In this document: piece after piece, positions 1-9,857 of the stretch
How positions within the stretch are numbered: position 1 is the first letter of the stretch
Layout of the letters: each line of letters opens with the position of its first letter
From: Candidatus Saccharimonadales bacterium
GTDB taxonomy: Bacteria > Patescibacteriota > Saccharimonadia > Saccharimonadales > Saccharimonadaceae
DNA length: 64,000 nucleotides
Direction: 5' to 3'
Assembly (NCBI GenBank): GCA_039928925.1
Contig: JBDSSF010000004.1
Span: forward strand, 62,001 to 126,000
Translations under genes and position numbers: made by a program
The notes under the pieces: model-generated
Seen by the model: the letters and a program-made list of their open reading frames with translations, nothing else
Database searches by the model: none
What the model was told of the DNA's origin: nothing

Positions 1-613
1 GAGCAGTTGGCTGAGGTAAACTATTTACGACGGGTGTTGGTTGACTCACTGGTGAGAAAGTTGGCGCAGGTGCTGGAGCTGCAGCAACTGGTTGTGGAGT
101 TGGCGCAGGTGCAAATTGCTGTACAGGCTGAGGTGAAACTGGCGCAGGCTGTGGGGCTTGGGTAGTTGCTGGAGCAGGTGCGGGACGCATAGCAGTTGGA
201 GCTGGCGCAGCACCAAATGCTTGAGCCGAAGGATGGCTTATTGGTGCATCACCGAGTACATCATGAACAGTACGAACAACATCCTCTATACCAACTTGGG
301 ATTTTACAAGGTATCTATCTGCACCGAGTGCTTCACCTCGTGCTCGTTGATCTTCGGAGCTAAGAGCAGTCATCATAATAACTTTGATATCTTTTGTTTC
401 AGTTGTTGAACGAAGGATATCCAGCATATCGAAGCCGCTAATTTTCGGCATCATAACATCGCTAACAATTAATTGTGGTCGTTCTTTTATCGCCATTGCA
501 AGTGCTGCTTCACCGTCACCGGCTGATACGATGTCATAACCCTCTGCGAGGAGTCGAACACCATATATCTCGCGCAGACTCTTGTCATCTTCTACCAGGA
601 GTATTTTGGTCAT
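1..613 (-). CDS. Response regulator receiver protein with Ala/Pro/Gln-rich tail (partial)
   Basis: The gene starts with ATG at 613 and runs off the left window edge, so its C-terminus is missing. The first ~125 residues form a CheY-like receiver domain: acidic pair E8-D9-D10, phospho-acceptor Asp52 in VSDVMMP, Thr82 in IMMTA and Lys104 in RYLVKS. No DNA-binding domain is visible in the part present; after residue ~130 the protein becomes a low-complexity Ala/Pro/Gln stretch. It lies 51 nt downstream of the histidine kinase at 665-2689 on the same strand and is presumably its partner. The kinase ends in a very similar low-complexity tail, which is unusual. The output of the system cannot be told from this fragment. 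Confidence 0.9.
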   Translation of the reverse strand, partial: MTKILLVEDDKSLREIYGVRLLAEGYDIVSAGDGEAALAMAIKERPQLIVSDVMMPKISGFDMLDILRSTTETKDIKVIMMTALSSEDQRARGEALGADRYLVKSQVGIEDVVRTVHDVLGDAPISHPSAQAFGAAPAPTAMRPAPAPATTQAPQPAPVSPQPVQQFAPAPTPQPVAAAPAPAPTFSPVSQPTPVVNSLPQPTA

Positions 614-664
614 ATTATCCTCTATTGTACTAGGCACTTGTTAAAATTACTATAGCTCTTACGT

Positions 665-2689
665 TTAATTAGGTGGATTGTTCCCATTTCGTACAGGAAT
701 ACTTATACCACTTGTTCTAGCGGCCTGTTGATACTGTTCAGGATGTTGCTCGATACTGTTAATTGAGATATTAGGCCTAGTGTATATAACTTGCTGCGGC
801 TCAGGCTGTTGGACTGGTGCTGGAGCAATTTGCTGAGGGTATTGAACAGGAGGTACGGCTATTTGGACGGGCGTAACCATAGGCACTGGTTGTGGTGCGA
901 CTGGAGGTGCTACCTGTTCAGGCTCAGCGTGTACTGGAGCAGCGATAGGCTGAGCTATCGATGCTTGTCGTGCTGCTTCTGCATTCTCGGCCATCTCTCT
1001 CGCTTTTTCTGTCGCAGCTTCATCAGCTAGCCGTGCAGCCTCAACATTATCTAGACGAGGTAGTTCAAGATAGAACGTACTCCCCTTCTTATATTCGCTC
1101 TCTAGCCATATACGACCGTTCATGGCCTCTGCAAGCCGTCGACATAAATAGAGTCCTAGACCTGTACCGCCAATTTCACGAGTATCACTGTTGTCGACAC
1201 GATAGAACTTTTGGAATAAATGAGAAATATCTTCTTTTGGTATACCAATTCCACTGTCGGCGACACTTACGGTAACATGTTCAGCATCGCCACTCACATC
1301 GACAATTACTTCTCCGACGAGTGTATATTTAATCGCGTTTTCTAAAAGATTAGCAATTACTTCACGAAGATGATCGTTGTCGACGTATGTATAAAATACA
1401 GGGTTAAGGCGACGCTCTGTTGTCTTAAGTCCAGCCGCTGCAAATGGTTTGTATGTAACAGTTAGCCCTTTTTCATCTGCTTTAGGGCGAAGTCCTTCAA
1501 TAATGTCGCCAGTAAACGTAACAAGATCAACAACCTTCGGATTATTCGCTAGTCGTCCATCATCTGCTTTTGTGACATCCAATAAGTCCTGGAACAATCT
1601 TCCAAGGTGCTGGGCTGATTCATGGGCTTTTGTGATGAAGTCACGTGCTTTAGCATCTATTGTTGCTGTCGCAGGATTGAGAGTGAGGCCTAAATAACCT
1701 TCTATAGATGCGACTGGTGTGCGCATTTCATGGCTAGCTGTACTGATAAACTCTGCCTGCTCACGCTCTTCGGCTTTTTCTTTAGTAATATCACGAAACA
1801 CAATAATAACACCCGAGCCTATTGATCCAGCAGGAGAAACGACAATAGAAACAAGTAATTTTTTATCAGAATGAGTTAACAGGGATAATTCATTTGTACT
1901 AATTTGTTGATTTGTATTAAGAGCTTGAAGGATTGGGTCATTCCCCGGATCAAGGGTTTTATCTTTACTGTCAGTAAGCCGCATGACAGACTGGTAATTT
2001 AACGCTAAAGCATCTTGCTTCCCCCACCCTATCATTCGCTGTGCTGCAGGATTAATAAGTTCAACAACTCCCTGGCTATTGAGGGCAACAACGCCATCAG
2101 CGATAGCGTTAATGACGACTTCCGAAGTGCCTGCAACTTGACTCAGTTCATTTGCAAGATCCTTATATGCTTTATCGTCTCCCGATTCTGCCTTTGCTTT
2201 TACGTGCCAGATAAAAAAACTAATAATGAGAGGTAGTTCACCAGCAAGTGCCGTCGTTATTACTCCCTCACGAGTCAGCGTATGGTCAATAAATGACATA
2301 ACCATATACCCAGTTGTTGCTATAAGTAGAGGTAGGACTCCGTATATTCCGAATACACCAGCAAATATAGCAATAACCATCCACAGTGCGACGAATGGAG
2401 ACACAACCCCGCCTGTACTAAAAATAAGCGTTGCAGCAGTTGCAGCTAGAATAAGATACGCAGATAAGCTTAAGGCAAAGATGTATTTGCGGGGTGCGAA
2501 AAGATACGATATAAAGCCCATACAAAATGAGGCCACTGCAAGAATGGCCGCCATATCACTAATAAGTAAAGAGGCACTTAAGGATTTGACACTTGAATCA
2601 AAAAAAGCCCAGCAATAAAGCCCAATGATAGTAAGCGCAATTAACATTATCGCTTCGCATATGCGGCGATGCCAAAATCGGTTAAGCAC
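665..2689 (-). CDS. Membrane sensor histidine kinase with PAS domain
   Basis: A 674-aa protein. The first ~165 residues are a multi-pass membrane sensor of about six hydrophobic segments. A PAS-like domain follows at ~185-300 (NAIADGVVALNSQGVVELIN), then the dimerisation/phosphoacceptor motif SHEMRTPVASIEGYL and an HATPase domain with NLLENAIKYT, DSGIGIPKEDISHLF and GGTGLGLYL. The last ~110 residues are Pro/Gln/Ala-rich. Autophosphorylation on the motif His and transfer to the receiver encoded just downstream (1-613) is the expected role. The listed start is a GTG; an in-frame ATG 14 codons later is an alternative. The stimulus is unknown. Core domains are certain, sensor function is not. Confidence 0.93.
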   Translation of the reverse strand: MLNRFWHRRICEAIMLIALTIIGLYCWAFFDSSVKSLSASLLISDMAAILAVASFCMGFISYLFAPRKYIFALSLSAYLILAATAATLIFSTGGVVSPFVALWMVIAIFAGVFGIYGVLPLLIATTGYMVMSFIDHTLTREGVITTALAGELPLIISFFIWHVKAKAESGDDKAYKDLANELSQVAGTSEVVINAIADGVVALNSQGVVELINPAAQRMIGWGKQDALALNYQSVMRLTDSKDKTLDPGNDPILQALNTNQQISTNELSLLTHSDKKLLVSIVVSPAGSIGSGVIIVFRDITKEKAEEREQAEFISTASHEMRTPVASIEGYLGLTLNPATATIDAKARDFITKAHESAQHLGRLFQDLLDVTKADDGRLANNPKVVDLVTFTGDIIEGLRPKADEKGLTVTYKPFAAAGLKTTERRLNPVFYTYVDNDHLREVIANLLENAIKYTLVGEVIVDVSGDAEHVTVSVADSGIGIPKEDISHLFQKFYRVDNSDTREIGGTGLGLYLCRRLAEAMNGRIWLESEYKKGSTFYLELPRLDNVEAARLADEAATEKAREMAENAEAARQASIAQPIAAPVHAEPEQVAPPVAPQPVPMVTPVQIAVPPVQYPQQIAPAPVQQPEPQQVIYTRPNISINSIEQHPEQYQQAARTSGISIPVRNGNNPPN

Positions 2690-2815
2690 TATTGGCTTGA
2701 TACTAACTGCCCCCCTATGAGTACGTAAAATGCTTGAGGTAAGTATGACTGATAAAACTCATTTAGGCAAGGTCTTTTGTGGTACCATAATGGGAGCATA
2801 GGAGGTGCTTATTTT

Positions 2816-3220
2816 ATGACAGACTTTATTATTAGATTTCTCATTGCAGGTGGCGTCATGGGTGTATTCGACGCTTTTTGGCTTACTGTTGTTGCAAACA
2901 AGTTTTATAAAAGTCAGATAGGTACTCTTCTTCTTGAAAAGCCAAACATGACGGCTGCTATATTGTTCTATATTATTTATGTTGTTGGAGTTGTTGTGTT
3001 TGTTATTAGTCCTGCTCTTGAGAAAGGTTCGTGGCTTTATGCACTTACCTACGGTGCTTTATTCGGGCTAGTTGCCTATGCAACCTATGACCTTACGAAT
3101 CTTTCGACAATTAAGGGCTTTACCGTCAAGTTAGTAGTTGTTGACTTACTCTGGGGTGCATTTCTCACCGCTGGAGTGTCTGTCATTACCTATGCAATTA
3201 TTAGGCAGTTCTTTTCATGA
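2816..3220 (+). CDS. DUF2177 family four-helix membrane protein
   Basis: 134 residues with four hydrophobic segments covering nearly the whole chain (for example FLIAGGVMGVFDAFWL and LVVVDLLWGAFLTAG), matching the DUF2177 family in length and pattern. I place the start at ATG 2816 because GGAGG at 2801-2805 lies at the right distance; an upstream in-frame TTG at 2777 has no such support. The gene overlaps the next one by 4 nt (ATGA), so the two are translationally coupled. A CATAAT hexamer at 2785-2790 could be the -10 element. The molecular function of DUF2177 proteins is not known to me. Confidence 0.85.
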   Translation: MTDFIIRFLIAGGVMGVFDAFWLTVVANKFYKSQIGTLLLEKPNMTAAILFYIIYVVGVVVFVISPALEKGSWLYALTYGALFGLVAYATYDLTNLSTIKGFTVKLVVVDLLWGAFLTAGVSVITYAIIRQFFS

Positions 3221-3864
3221 GACAACAAGTAACAGTTTTTGGGGCTAACGGTAAAGTAGGTAGTTTAATTGTTGAGGAATTATTAGGTCGTGACTATAAA
3301 GTAGTCGCATTCGTCCATAATCAATCGGCGCTCAAACAATCCGATCAACTTAGTATTGTTCAGGGTGATATCTACCAAGCAATTGACGTCGAGAAAGCCC
3401 TTGATGGATCTGAGATGGTTATTAGCGCACTTGGAAGTTGGGGTACGCCAAAAAAGGACATACTTGCAACAGGCATGAGCTTTATTATTCCAGGCATGAA
3501 AAAAAGAAACATAACAAAGATTATTTCGTTAACTGGGGCCGATGCAAGAGCTAAGGGTGATAAACTGAGCCTCCTCCACCGTATTTCACATATTGGTATA
3601 TCGATTATTGGCCATAAAGTTCTTTTTGACGGCGAAAAGCATATTCGTCTTCTTGAAGAAAGCAAGCTTGACTGGACTGTCGTTCGTTCGCCAATTATGT
3701 CGTCATCAGCACCTGTCACTGATATGTATAATCTAGGAGATAGGCGCCCTGCCCCATGGAAAACAATTAGTAGACAGCTTGTTGTCCTATCGATGGTTGA
3801 CCTGCTAGAAAATCATACCTGGACCCGAAGGTCGCCTTTTCTTGGAGAAGATATAGATACATAA
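3217..3864 (+). CDS. NmrA-like / atypical SDR NAD(P)-binding protein
   Basis: 215 aa with an N-terminal Rossmann dinucleotide-binding motif VFGANGKVGSLIVEELL and the downstream ISLTGADA segment typical of NAD(P)-binding SDR-a5/NmrA-like proteins (often annotated NAD(P)H-binding or YwnB/flavin-reductase-like). No classical YxxxK pair is obvious, so it may be a regulator or a reductase of unknown substrate. It overlaps the DUF2177 gene by 4 nt and forms a two-gene operon with it. It is followed by a convergent MMPL gene with no clear terminator in the 41-nt gap. Confidence 0.85.
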   Translation: MRQQVTVFGANGKVGSLIVEELLGRDYKVVAFVHNQSALKQSDQLSIVQGDIYQAIDVEKALDGSEMVISALGSWGTPKKDILATGMSFIIPGMKKRNITKIISLTGADARAKGDKLSLLHRISHIGISIIGHKVLFDGEKHIRLLEESKLDWTVVRSPIMSSSAPVTDMYNLGDRRPAPWKTISRQLVVLSMVDLLENHTWTRRSPFLGEDIDT

Positions 3865-3905
3865 CACTATCTATTTATGATCAGTCCTAAGTTACTATAG
3901 GTCTA

Positions 3906-6074
3906 TTATTTCTTGTCAGTACGAGAGAGTTTTGAGGGCCACCATATGATCTTTCCTAGATCATACGCAACTGATGGAACGAGAAGTGACCGAACGATAA
4001 TTGTGTCAAGTAGCACTCCGAATGCAACAATAAAGGCAATCTGAGCCAGGAATAGAATTGGTATGATGCCAAGTGCAGCAAAGGTAGCAGCAAGCACAAC
4101 TCCTGCTGAGGTAATGACGCTACCAGTCTTACCGAGTCCACGGATGACACCACGTCTGGTTCCGATAATTTGTGATTCTTCTCGGACGCGTGTCATAAGG
4201 AAAATATTATAATCAACGCCAAGTGCTACAAGGAAAATAAATCCAAATAGCGGCACAGAAGCATCCGCTCCTGCAAACCCAAAGATATAGTTGAAAACAA
4301 GTGCCGAAACGCCAATTGCAGCAACGTAACTGATCAAGACACTCACTATGAGAAGTAGTGGTGCAACAATTGCTCGAAGTAATAGTATGAGAATGACGAG
4401 AATGACAACGAGGACTATTGGAATGATTTTGTATAGGTCATTACGAGCTGTTTCGTTTGTATCAAGTGATGTTGCGGTCGCTCCCCCCACTAATACACTT
4501 GAATCAATTGCCGGGAGTTGGGCACGAGATAGTGTAACGACTGATTCTGCCTGTGCTGAATCTGATTCAGTGGCGCTTAGAGTGACATTGATAAGTACTT
4601 TACCATCAACAATTTTTGGTAGTCCGGGGGCTGCTCCTGGCCGCTCACTTCCTCCGGTGTAGACAGTAACTTGACTCACACCTTCAAATGATTGTAGTTT
4701 ACTTACAACCAGATTAACTTTATTCTGATCTGCAATCACCACCATCGGTGTACCGATTGCTGCATTAAAGTGTTTTGCAATGACTGCTTGACCATCAACT
4801 GCCTGCGATTTGGATAGAATGAGTGCCGTTTGAGGTACGCCACTCGCCCTTAACTGCAGGATACCAAGTCCAGCGACAAGTAGTACGACAAGCGATACCA
4901 TCCAAGTCAGGCGAGGCTTTGATGAAATGAGCTTTCCAACGCCCCGCCATAGCTTGCCTATATCACTGTTATTCTTCGTATTTTCAATATGTTGTTCTGG
5001 CATAAACCTTGGACGTACAGGCCAAAATGATCCACGACCGAGTACGACAAGTAGCGCAGGTAAAAATGTTATTGTTGAAAGAAATGAAAGTGCTATGCCG
5101 GTTGCTGCCACTGGTCCGAGGCTTCTGTTTGAGTTTAAATCTGAAAATAATAAACAGAGTAATGCCAGTACGACGGTTGCAGCGGATGCGGCAATTGGCT
5201 CAAATGATACTTTCATCGCTCGCCATATTGCAATCCATTTTGATTCAATGTGAGCAAGGGCTTCACGGTATCGCGCTACGAGAAGTAAAGAATAATCAGT
5301 TGCTGCACCGATAACAAGGATGGATAATATACCTTGACTCTGACCATTTAGTTGAATCCAGTTCTCTTTAGCCATGAAATAAACGACTAGAATAGATGCA
5401 CACAGTGCGAACATCGCGTTTAGCAGTACGATAAATGGTAGCGCAACCGATCTGTAGACAAGTAGTAAAATGAAGAACACAACGCCAAGCGCGACAAGTA
5501 GTAAAATTCCATCTATACCCCCAAATGCCTTGACAAGATCAGCGCTTAAACCTGCTGGACCAGCTACATATGCCGTTTGACCTTTAGGAGTCGTATCATT
5601 AACAGTACTTCTTAAATCAGCAACAACTTTGCTGACATTTTTAGTCTCAGCAATCGGAACAATAAACTCCACTGATAAATTATCTGATGAAGGAATTGGG
5701 CCGATTACCGTGACTGGTTGATTTGCAGTGGTTTGTTTGACACCCTTGACACCAGAAACACTTTCTATAAGAGGTTTGTAAAGCTGGAAATCTTGAGGCG
5801 AGATTTTTTGTTCTGACTCAATAACAATAATTGCGGGAATAGAAGTTGAATCTTGAAATTTACTTTGAAGCGCTTGTACTTTAGTTGACTGGGCACTTGC
5901 AGGTAAAAATGAGGATTGGTCATTAGATGAGACTGATGACAATTTGCCAAACGTAGGGCCACCTATACCAGCAACAATAAACCAGAGGATTATAATAATA
6001 ATAGGCAAAGAGATGCGCAGCCAGGTATGATTTTTAATGTATTGTAATATGCTTGCTAAAGGATTGTTACCCAT
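3906..6074 (-). CDS. MMPL/RND-family exporter
   Basis: 722 aa with the duplicated RND layout: one N-terminal TM, a periplasmic-like loop (~50-180), a block of TMs (~185-345), a second TM and loop (~385-540) and a second TM block (~545-700). The DYSLLLVAR and VDYNIFLMTRV segments are the conserved polar motifs of MMPL proteins in TM4/TM10 that carry the proton-relay Asp-Tyr. Members export lipids or hydrophobic compounds using the proton gradient; the substrate here is unknown. The start ATG at 6074 has TATAAT 8 nt upstream (6083-6088 on this strand), consistent with a leaderless mRNA. Monocistronic and divergent from the hydrolase at 6170. Confidence 0.92.
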   Translation of the reverse strand: MGNNPLASILQYIKNHTWLRISLPIIIIILWFIVAGIGGPTFGKLSSVSSNDQSSFLPASAQSTKVQALQSKFQDSTSIPAIIVIESEQKISPQDFQLYKPLIESVSGVKGVKQTTANQPVTVIGPIPSSDNLSVEFIVPIAETKNVSKVVADLRSTVNDTTPKGQTAYVAGPAGLSADLVKAFGGIDGILLLVALGVVFFILLLVYRSVALPFIVLLNAMFALCASILVVYFMAKENWIQLNGQSQGILSILVIGAATDYSLLLVARYREALAHIESKWIAIWRAMKVSFEPIAASAATVVLALLCLLFSDLNSNRSLGPVAATGIALSFLSTITFLPALLVVLGRGSFWPVRPRFMPEQHIENTKNNSDIGKLWRGVGKLISSKPRLTWMVSLVVLLVAGLGILQLRASGVPQTALILSKSQAVDGQAVIAKHFNAAIGTPMVVIADQNKVNLVVSKLQSFEGVSQVTVYTGGSERPGAAPGLPKIVDGKVLINVTLSATESDSAQAESVVTLSRAQLPAIDSSVLVGGATATSLDTNETARNDLYKIIPIVLVVILVILILLLRAIVAPLLLIVSVLISYVAAIGVSALVFNYIFGFAGADASVPLFGFIFLVALGVDYNIFLMTRVREESQIIGTRRGVIRGLGKTGSVITSAGVVLAATFAALGIIPILFLAQIAFIVAFGVLLDTIIVRSLLVPSVAYDLGKIIWWPSKLSRTDKK

Positions 6075-6169
6075 ATTCTTTCATTATAGCAACTAAGTTA
6101 TACATTTATGATAGATTTTATAATAATATCTGACCTATATTTAAGCAAAATAGTCTAAAATAGGACTAG

Positions 6170-7036
6170 ATGAAAAAATATTCTTTGATAATCATACTAG
6201 TTATAGTAATAGCGCTAGGATTCCTGACAGTTAAATTGTTCAGTAAAGATAACAAAGTTCAGACAGTCGTGCAGACTAATGGGACATATATCGCACTGGG
6301 CGATTCTGTTGCTGCAGGCATCGGGCTTGGAGATTATACTGACTCAAGTGCGTGTGATAGGACAATACATGCATATCCAAATGCTGTCGCGACTGCACTA
6401 AACTATAAATTACAAAGTGTCGCGTGTAGCGGTGCGACGACACAAAATGGACTTATCGGTACACAGGTTGTCAATAAATTAGCTATTGAACCACAGCTAA
6501 ATTCTTTACTTTCGGGGACTAAGCCTAATTTAATCTCAATGACAATAGGTGCTAACGATGCAAATTGGACCTCCTTTATACAAAAATGCTACACGGGTAA
6601 CTGTGGCTCAGATGCTGATACAAATGCCGTCAATGCAGGTGTTGCAGCCGCAACTACTAATTTAATCAATGTCTTTTCTCAAATTCAGTCTACCTATCCA
6701 ACAGAAACACCAAGGGTAGTTATCACGGGTTATTACAAGCTGTTCCCTGCTAGTCCAAAGGCAAACTGCACAGAGCTTGTGGGTATTGATCAGCAAGAGC
6801 TTAAATGGATTACTACCCTACAAAATACAATTGATGAATCACTCAAATCTGCAGCATCAGCATATGATTTCGTAACCTATGTGCCAATTGACTTTAGCGG
6901 TCATGAGCTCTGCACAGCAAGTCCATGGATACAAGGGCTTAGCGACAAAGCTCCATATCATCCAACACTTGACGGCCAGGCTGCCATTGCTAATCAAATT
7001 GTCACAGCGCTTAAAACGAATGGAGCCATTAAATGA
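6170..7036 (+). CDS. Secreted or membrane-anchored SGNH/GDSL hydrolase
   Basis: 288 aa with an N-terminal hydrophobic signal-anchor (residues ~5-22), then SGNH blocks: block I IALGDSVAAG (nucleophile Ser), block III TIGANDANW (Asn), and block V near the C-terminus with the catalytic His in APYHPTLDGQ. It resembles the SEST-like extracellular lipase/esterase subgroup. The hydrolase is expected to act outside the membrane on an ester substrate (lipid or acylated glycan). A TAAAAT hexamer sits 8 nt before the ATG. The 3' end overlaps the following ABC ATPase by 4 nt, so hydrolase and exporter are one operon and may share a substrate. Confidence 0.9.
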   Translation: MKKYSLIIILVIVIALGFLTVKLFSKDNKVQTVVQTNGTYIALGDSVAAGIGLGDYTDSSACDRTIHAYPNAVATALNYKLQSVACSGATTQNGLIGTQVVNKLAIEPQLNSLLSGTKPNLISMTIGANDANWTSFIQKCYTGNCGSDADTNAVNAGVAAATTNLINVFSQIQSTYPTETPRVVITGYYKLFPASPKANCTELVGIDQQELKWITTLQNTIDESLKSAASAYDFVTYVPIDFSGHELCTASPWIQGLSDKAPYHPTLDGQAAIANQIVTALKTNGAIK

Positions 7037-7698
7037 TCACTGTTGAAAAATTAGTCAAAAAGTACGGTAAAAATGAAAATGAATTTATTGCACTTGATAC
7101 CGTTTCTTTAAAGATCAAAAGCGGGAGTACACTTGCAATCATAGGTAAGAGTGGCTCAGGCAAATCAACTCTCATGCACATCATGAGCGGGCTTGATCGT
7201 CCAACGAGTGGAAAGATAGTAATAGATGATGTTGATTTGTTTAGTATGAAATCACGTGAGATGGACAATTTCAGAACAAGCAAGATGAGTTTTATTTTTC
7301 AAGCGTTCTTCATTCAAGCAAATCAAACTGTCTATCAAAATGTAATGTTGCCTCTTCAGATTGCAAAAGTTCCTCGTGCTAAAAGAAAAGAACTCGTGAT
7401 GGAAGCATTGAAGTCCGTAGAGCTAGAGACAAAGGTAGATAATTTAGCTAATAACCTCTCTGGTGGACAAAAACAACGACTTGCAATTGCAAGAGCAATT
7501 GTTAACAAGCCGCATATTCTCTTTGCTGATGAGCCTACGGGTAATTTGGATAGCGTCACCGGTGACCGTATTATGAAACTCCTCTTTGATCTGAATAAGC
7601 AAATTGGATGTACTATTATTCTCGTCACGCATGATCCCGATTTAGCCAACCAGTGTCAGGCGCAAATTCAACTTAAAGACGGAAAGATTACAGCATAA
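7033..7698 (+). CDS. ABC transporter ATP-binding protein, MacB/LolD type
   Basis: 221 aa with all ABC motifs: Walker A GKSGSGKST, Q-loop FIFQAFF, signature LSGGQKQR, Walker B ILFADEPTGNLD and switch HD in VTHDP. The length and the LDSVTG segment after Walker B are typical of MacB/LolD/FtsE-like ATPases working with FtsX-fold permeases. It is coupled by 4-nt overlap to the GDSL hydrolase upstream and by 1 nt (TAATG) to the permease downstream. Together these form an export or mechanotransmission system for an unidentified envelope substrate. Confidence 0.95.
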   Translation: MITVEKLVKKYGKNENEFIALDTVSLKIKSGSTLAIIGKSGSGKSTLMHIMSGLDRPTSGKIVIDDVDLFSMKSREMDNFRTSKMSFIFQAFFIQANQTVYQNVMLPLQIAKVPRAKRKELVMEALKSVELETKVDNLANNLSGGQKQRLAIARAIVNKPHILFADEPTGNLDSVTGDRIMKLLFDLNKQIGCTIILVTHDPDLANQCQAQIQLKDGKITA

Positions 7699-9062
7699 TG
7701 TTTTTACTCGATATCGTACAGCGTTCGGTCCGAAGTCTCCTTAGCGCAAAGGCTCGAACACTACTGACTGCATTCGCTATGGCGGTCGGTGCTTTTGCAC
7801 TCAGTCTTACACTTGCTGCGAGTAATGGTGCAACAAACTATGCGGATAATATTGTTAAAAGTAACTTTGATCCAAGTGAACTTATTGTTAGTGCAAGCAA
7901 ACTGTTATTTAGCTCTACAGATACAAGTAAACCACAAGAGTATAACCAGAATTTTAGTAGCGTTCTCACGCCAGGTGGAACATCTACCCAGGTTGAGAAT
8001 TTGAGTGATAGCGATATCACACGGCTAAAAGCGATTGATGGTGTAGAATCGATTCGTACGACAAATACGGTCAGCCTTCAGTACGTCACACGTGACGGAC
8101 AGCGGAAATATTCCGGAACTGTTCAAGCGTACAGTAGCTATAAGTCGCCTGAACTGCTTGCTGGATCCGTTAGCGGAAGCCTAGCTAGTAAGACTGTTAT
8201 TTTACCAGAAGGATTTCTTAGCTCCCTTGGATTTAGCTCAGCAAGCGATGCTGTTGGAAAGAAAATTAGACTTGGCGTACAGGAACAGGTTGACCAGTCG
8301 TCACTTATAACTTCATTTCTACAAAACGGAAGTGCAAGCACCGATGCATTAGCTCAGAATACAACAACAGAAACTGATTTCAAGATTGTTGCGGTAAGTA
8401 AAACGCCAGCAGTTCTTCTTCAGCCGAGTGCAGGCCTCTACCTGACAGCAAACGAAGATGACTTAAATACTCTTAAGGATATCTCGGTTAAAGGCACTAC
8501 TAGCTACCACAAGTATCTGTCGGTCTATATTAAAGTAAAAGACGGTACGGATATTAATAAGCTCACTGCCGTCCAGGATCAAGTTAAAAAGTTAGGCTAC
8601 GGTGCACAGAGTGTTCTCGACACCCAAAAGACAATTACTCAGGTAATTACGGTGCTACAAAGTATCGTGTTGGTGTTTGGGCTTATTGCCGTCGTCGCAT
8701 CGGTGTTTGGAGTAGTAAATACAATGTACATAAGTGTCCTCCAACGCACGCAGGAAATTGGGCTCATGAAGGCGCTTGGTATGCATAAATACAATATTAA
8801 TCAGCTGTTCCTGTTTGAGGCAGCACTCATAGGCCTTCTTGGTGGACTTATTGGATCGGCTATTGCTGTTGGTGCTGGTACGCTTTTGAATCCTTCGATA
8901 TCTAAATTACTCAATACAGGCGACGTAAGGATCTTAGATTTCCATATTGACCAGATAGTCATGCTTGTTTTGGCACTTACTGTCGTTGCCATGGTTGCAG
9001 GTTTTCTACCAGCTAGAAAAGCTGCTCGCCTTGACCCAATAGACGCGCTTAGAACTGAATAG
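7698..9062 (+). CDS. ABC transporter permease, MacB/FtsX family
   Basis: 454 aa. One N-terminal TM (residues ~18-40, LLTAFAMAVGAFALSL) is followed by a large extracytoplasmic domain (~45-315) and three C-terminal TMs, with the conserved motif RTQEIGLMKALG between TM2 and TM3 that contacts the ATPase. This is the MacB_PCD plus FtsX arrangement. The partner is the preceding ATPase. The gene ends at 9062 and is followed by a convergent gene on the minus strand; no strong terminator is seen between them. Confidence 0.94.
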   Translation: MFLLDIVQRSVRSLLSAKARTLLTAFAMAVGAFALSLTLAASNGATNYADNIVKSNFDPSELIVSASKLLFSSTDTSKPQEYNQNFSSVLTPGGTSTQVENLSDSDITRLKAIDGVESIRTTNTVSLQYVTRDGQRKYSGTVQAYSSYKSPELLAGSVSGSLASKTVILPEGFLSSLGFSSASDAVGKKIRLGVQEQVDQSSLITSFLQNGSASTDALAQNTTTETDFKIVAVSKTPAVLLQPSAGLYLTANEDDLNTLKDISVKGTTSYHKYLSVYIKVKDGTDINKLTAVQDQVKKLGYGAQSVLDTQKTITQVITVLQSIVLVFGLIAVVASVFGVVNTMYISVLQRTQEIGLMKALGMHKYNINQLFLFEAALIGLLGGLIGSAIAVGAGTLLNPSISKLLNTGDVRILDFHIDQIVMLVLALTVVAMVAGFLPARKAARLDPIDALRTE

Positions 9063-9128
9063 TAAGCAAGGATATATAGATTTAGATTGTTACGCTTGAA
9101 ATTCATGCGGATGGAGGTTTATTATGAC

Positions 9129-9857
9129 CTACAAGCTTGATATCGCATCAGTCACTATAATCTTCATTTCATCTTCGTCAATAAAACCATTATCAATTAA
9201 AAACTCAATATATTTTTCAATATTCTTCTTGAGGTTTTTATTTTTTGTAAGAAATATAATACATGGGTATCCCTCATGTGGCCACTCCCCGCTTTCATAA
9301 TGTTCTATACATTGATTAATTTGCTTCTTGATAATGAAAAACAAGTTATTGCCAGCTAGTTCAATAAAGTATTCGTGTGGTTTTGTAATATCTGATTCGT
9401 TCCTGCGAATAAACAACTTAGGTAAAGGACGTGGGAAATGGCTGTAATTAGCCAACTCGTACTCACTAAAAATTGTGAATATGTTTGGGTATAGTGAACG
9501 TATGCGTACGGCTGTCTCAAACGCTTCAAGCGCGCTTAATACAAATTGTTCGGTCGAAGTACTATCTTTGTACCTGGAATGTAACACGCCTTCATTCAGT
9601 TCTATCTGCTCTCTAAGATATTTTATTGACTTACTCGTAAGATGATAGCGAGCGCCTTGTCCTATTAATTTATAGCTTGAATTATAACGACGTCCTAAAT
9701 AGCCATTTTTATGGAGCTTTGAAAGTAATTCATAGGATGCATTTTTATAAGTAGATCGATAAGAAGCGATAAGGTCAGCAGTAACGAATCGGAATTTGTA
9801 GGTAATTTTAAGGATGGTAAGTTGGGTAGAAGTAAGTGGTTTTGGAGTTGTTGCCAT
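9129..9857 (-). CDS. Replication-relaxation-like winged-helix protein
   Basis: 242 aa. The first ~90 residues read like a winged helix: LTSTQLTILKITYKFRFVTA, a second helix ending in ELLSKLHKNGYLGRR, then a beta-hairpin and YHLTSKSIKYLRE. This is the pattern of the Replication-relaxation (PF13814-type) proteins found on plasmids and integrative elements. The rest (~95-242) has a mixed alpha/beta pattern with FFIIKKQINQCIEHYESGEW and a GYPCIIFLTKNKN strand, as in nuclease-like folds, but I cannot assign catalytic residues. It begins the accessory stretch that continues to about 12,700. The family call is an inference from pattern only. Confidence 0.55.
   Translation of the reverse strand: MATTPKPLTSTQLTILKITYKFRFVTADLIASYRSTYKNASYELLSKLHKNGYLGRRYNSSYKLIGQGARYHLTSKSIKYLREQIELNEGVLHSRYKDSTSTEQFVLSALEAFETAVRIRSLYPNIFTIFSEYELANYSHFPRPLPKLFIRRNESDITKPHEYFIELAGNNLFFIIKKQINQCIEHYESGEWPHEGYPCIIFLTKNKNLKKNIEKYIEFLIDNGFIDEDEMKIIVTDAISSL

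Noticed and set aside
158-409. Plus-strand ORFs within 1-2689
   Set aside because: Shadows of the response regulator and histidine kinase on the other strand.
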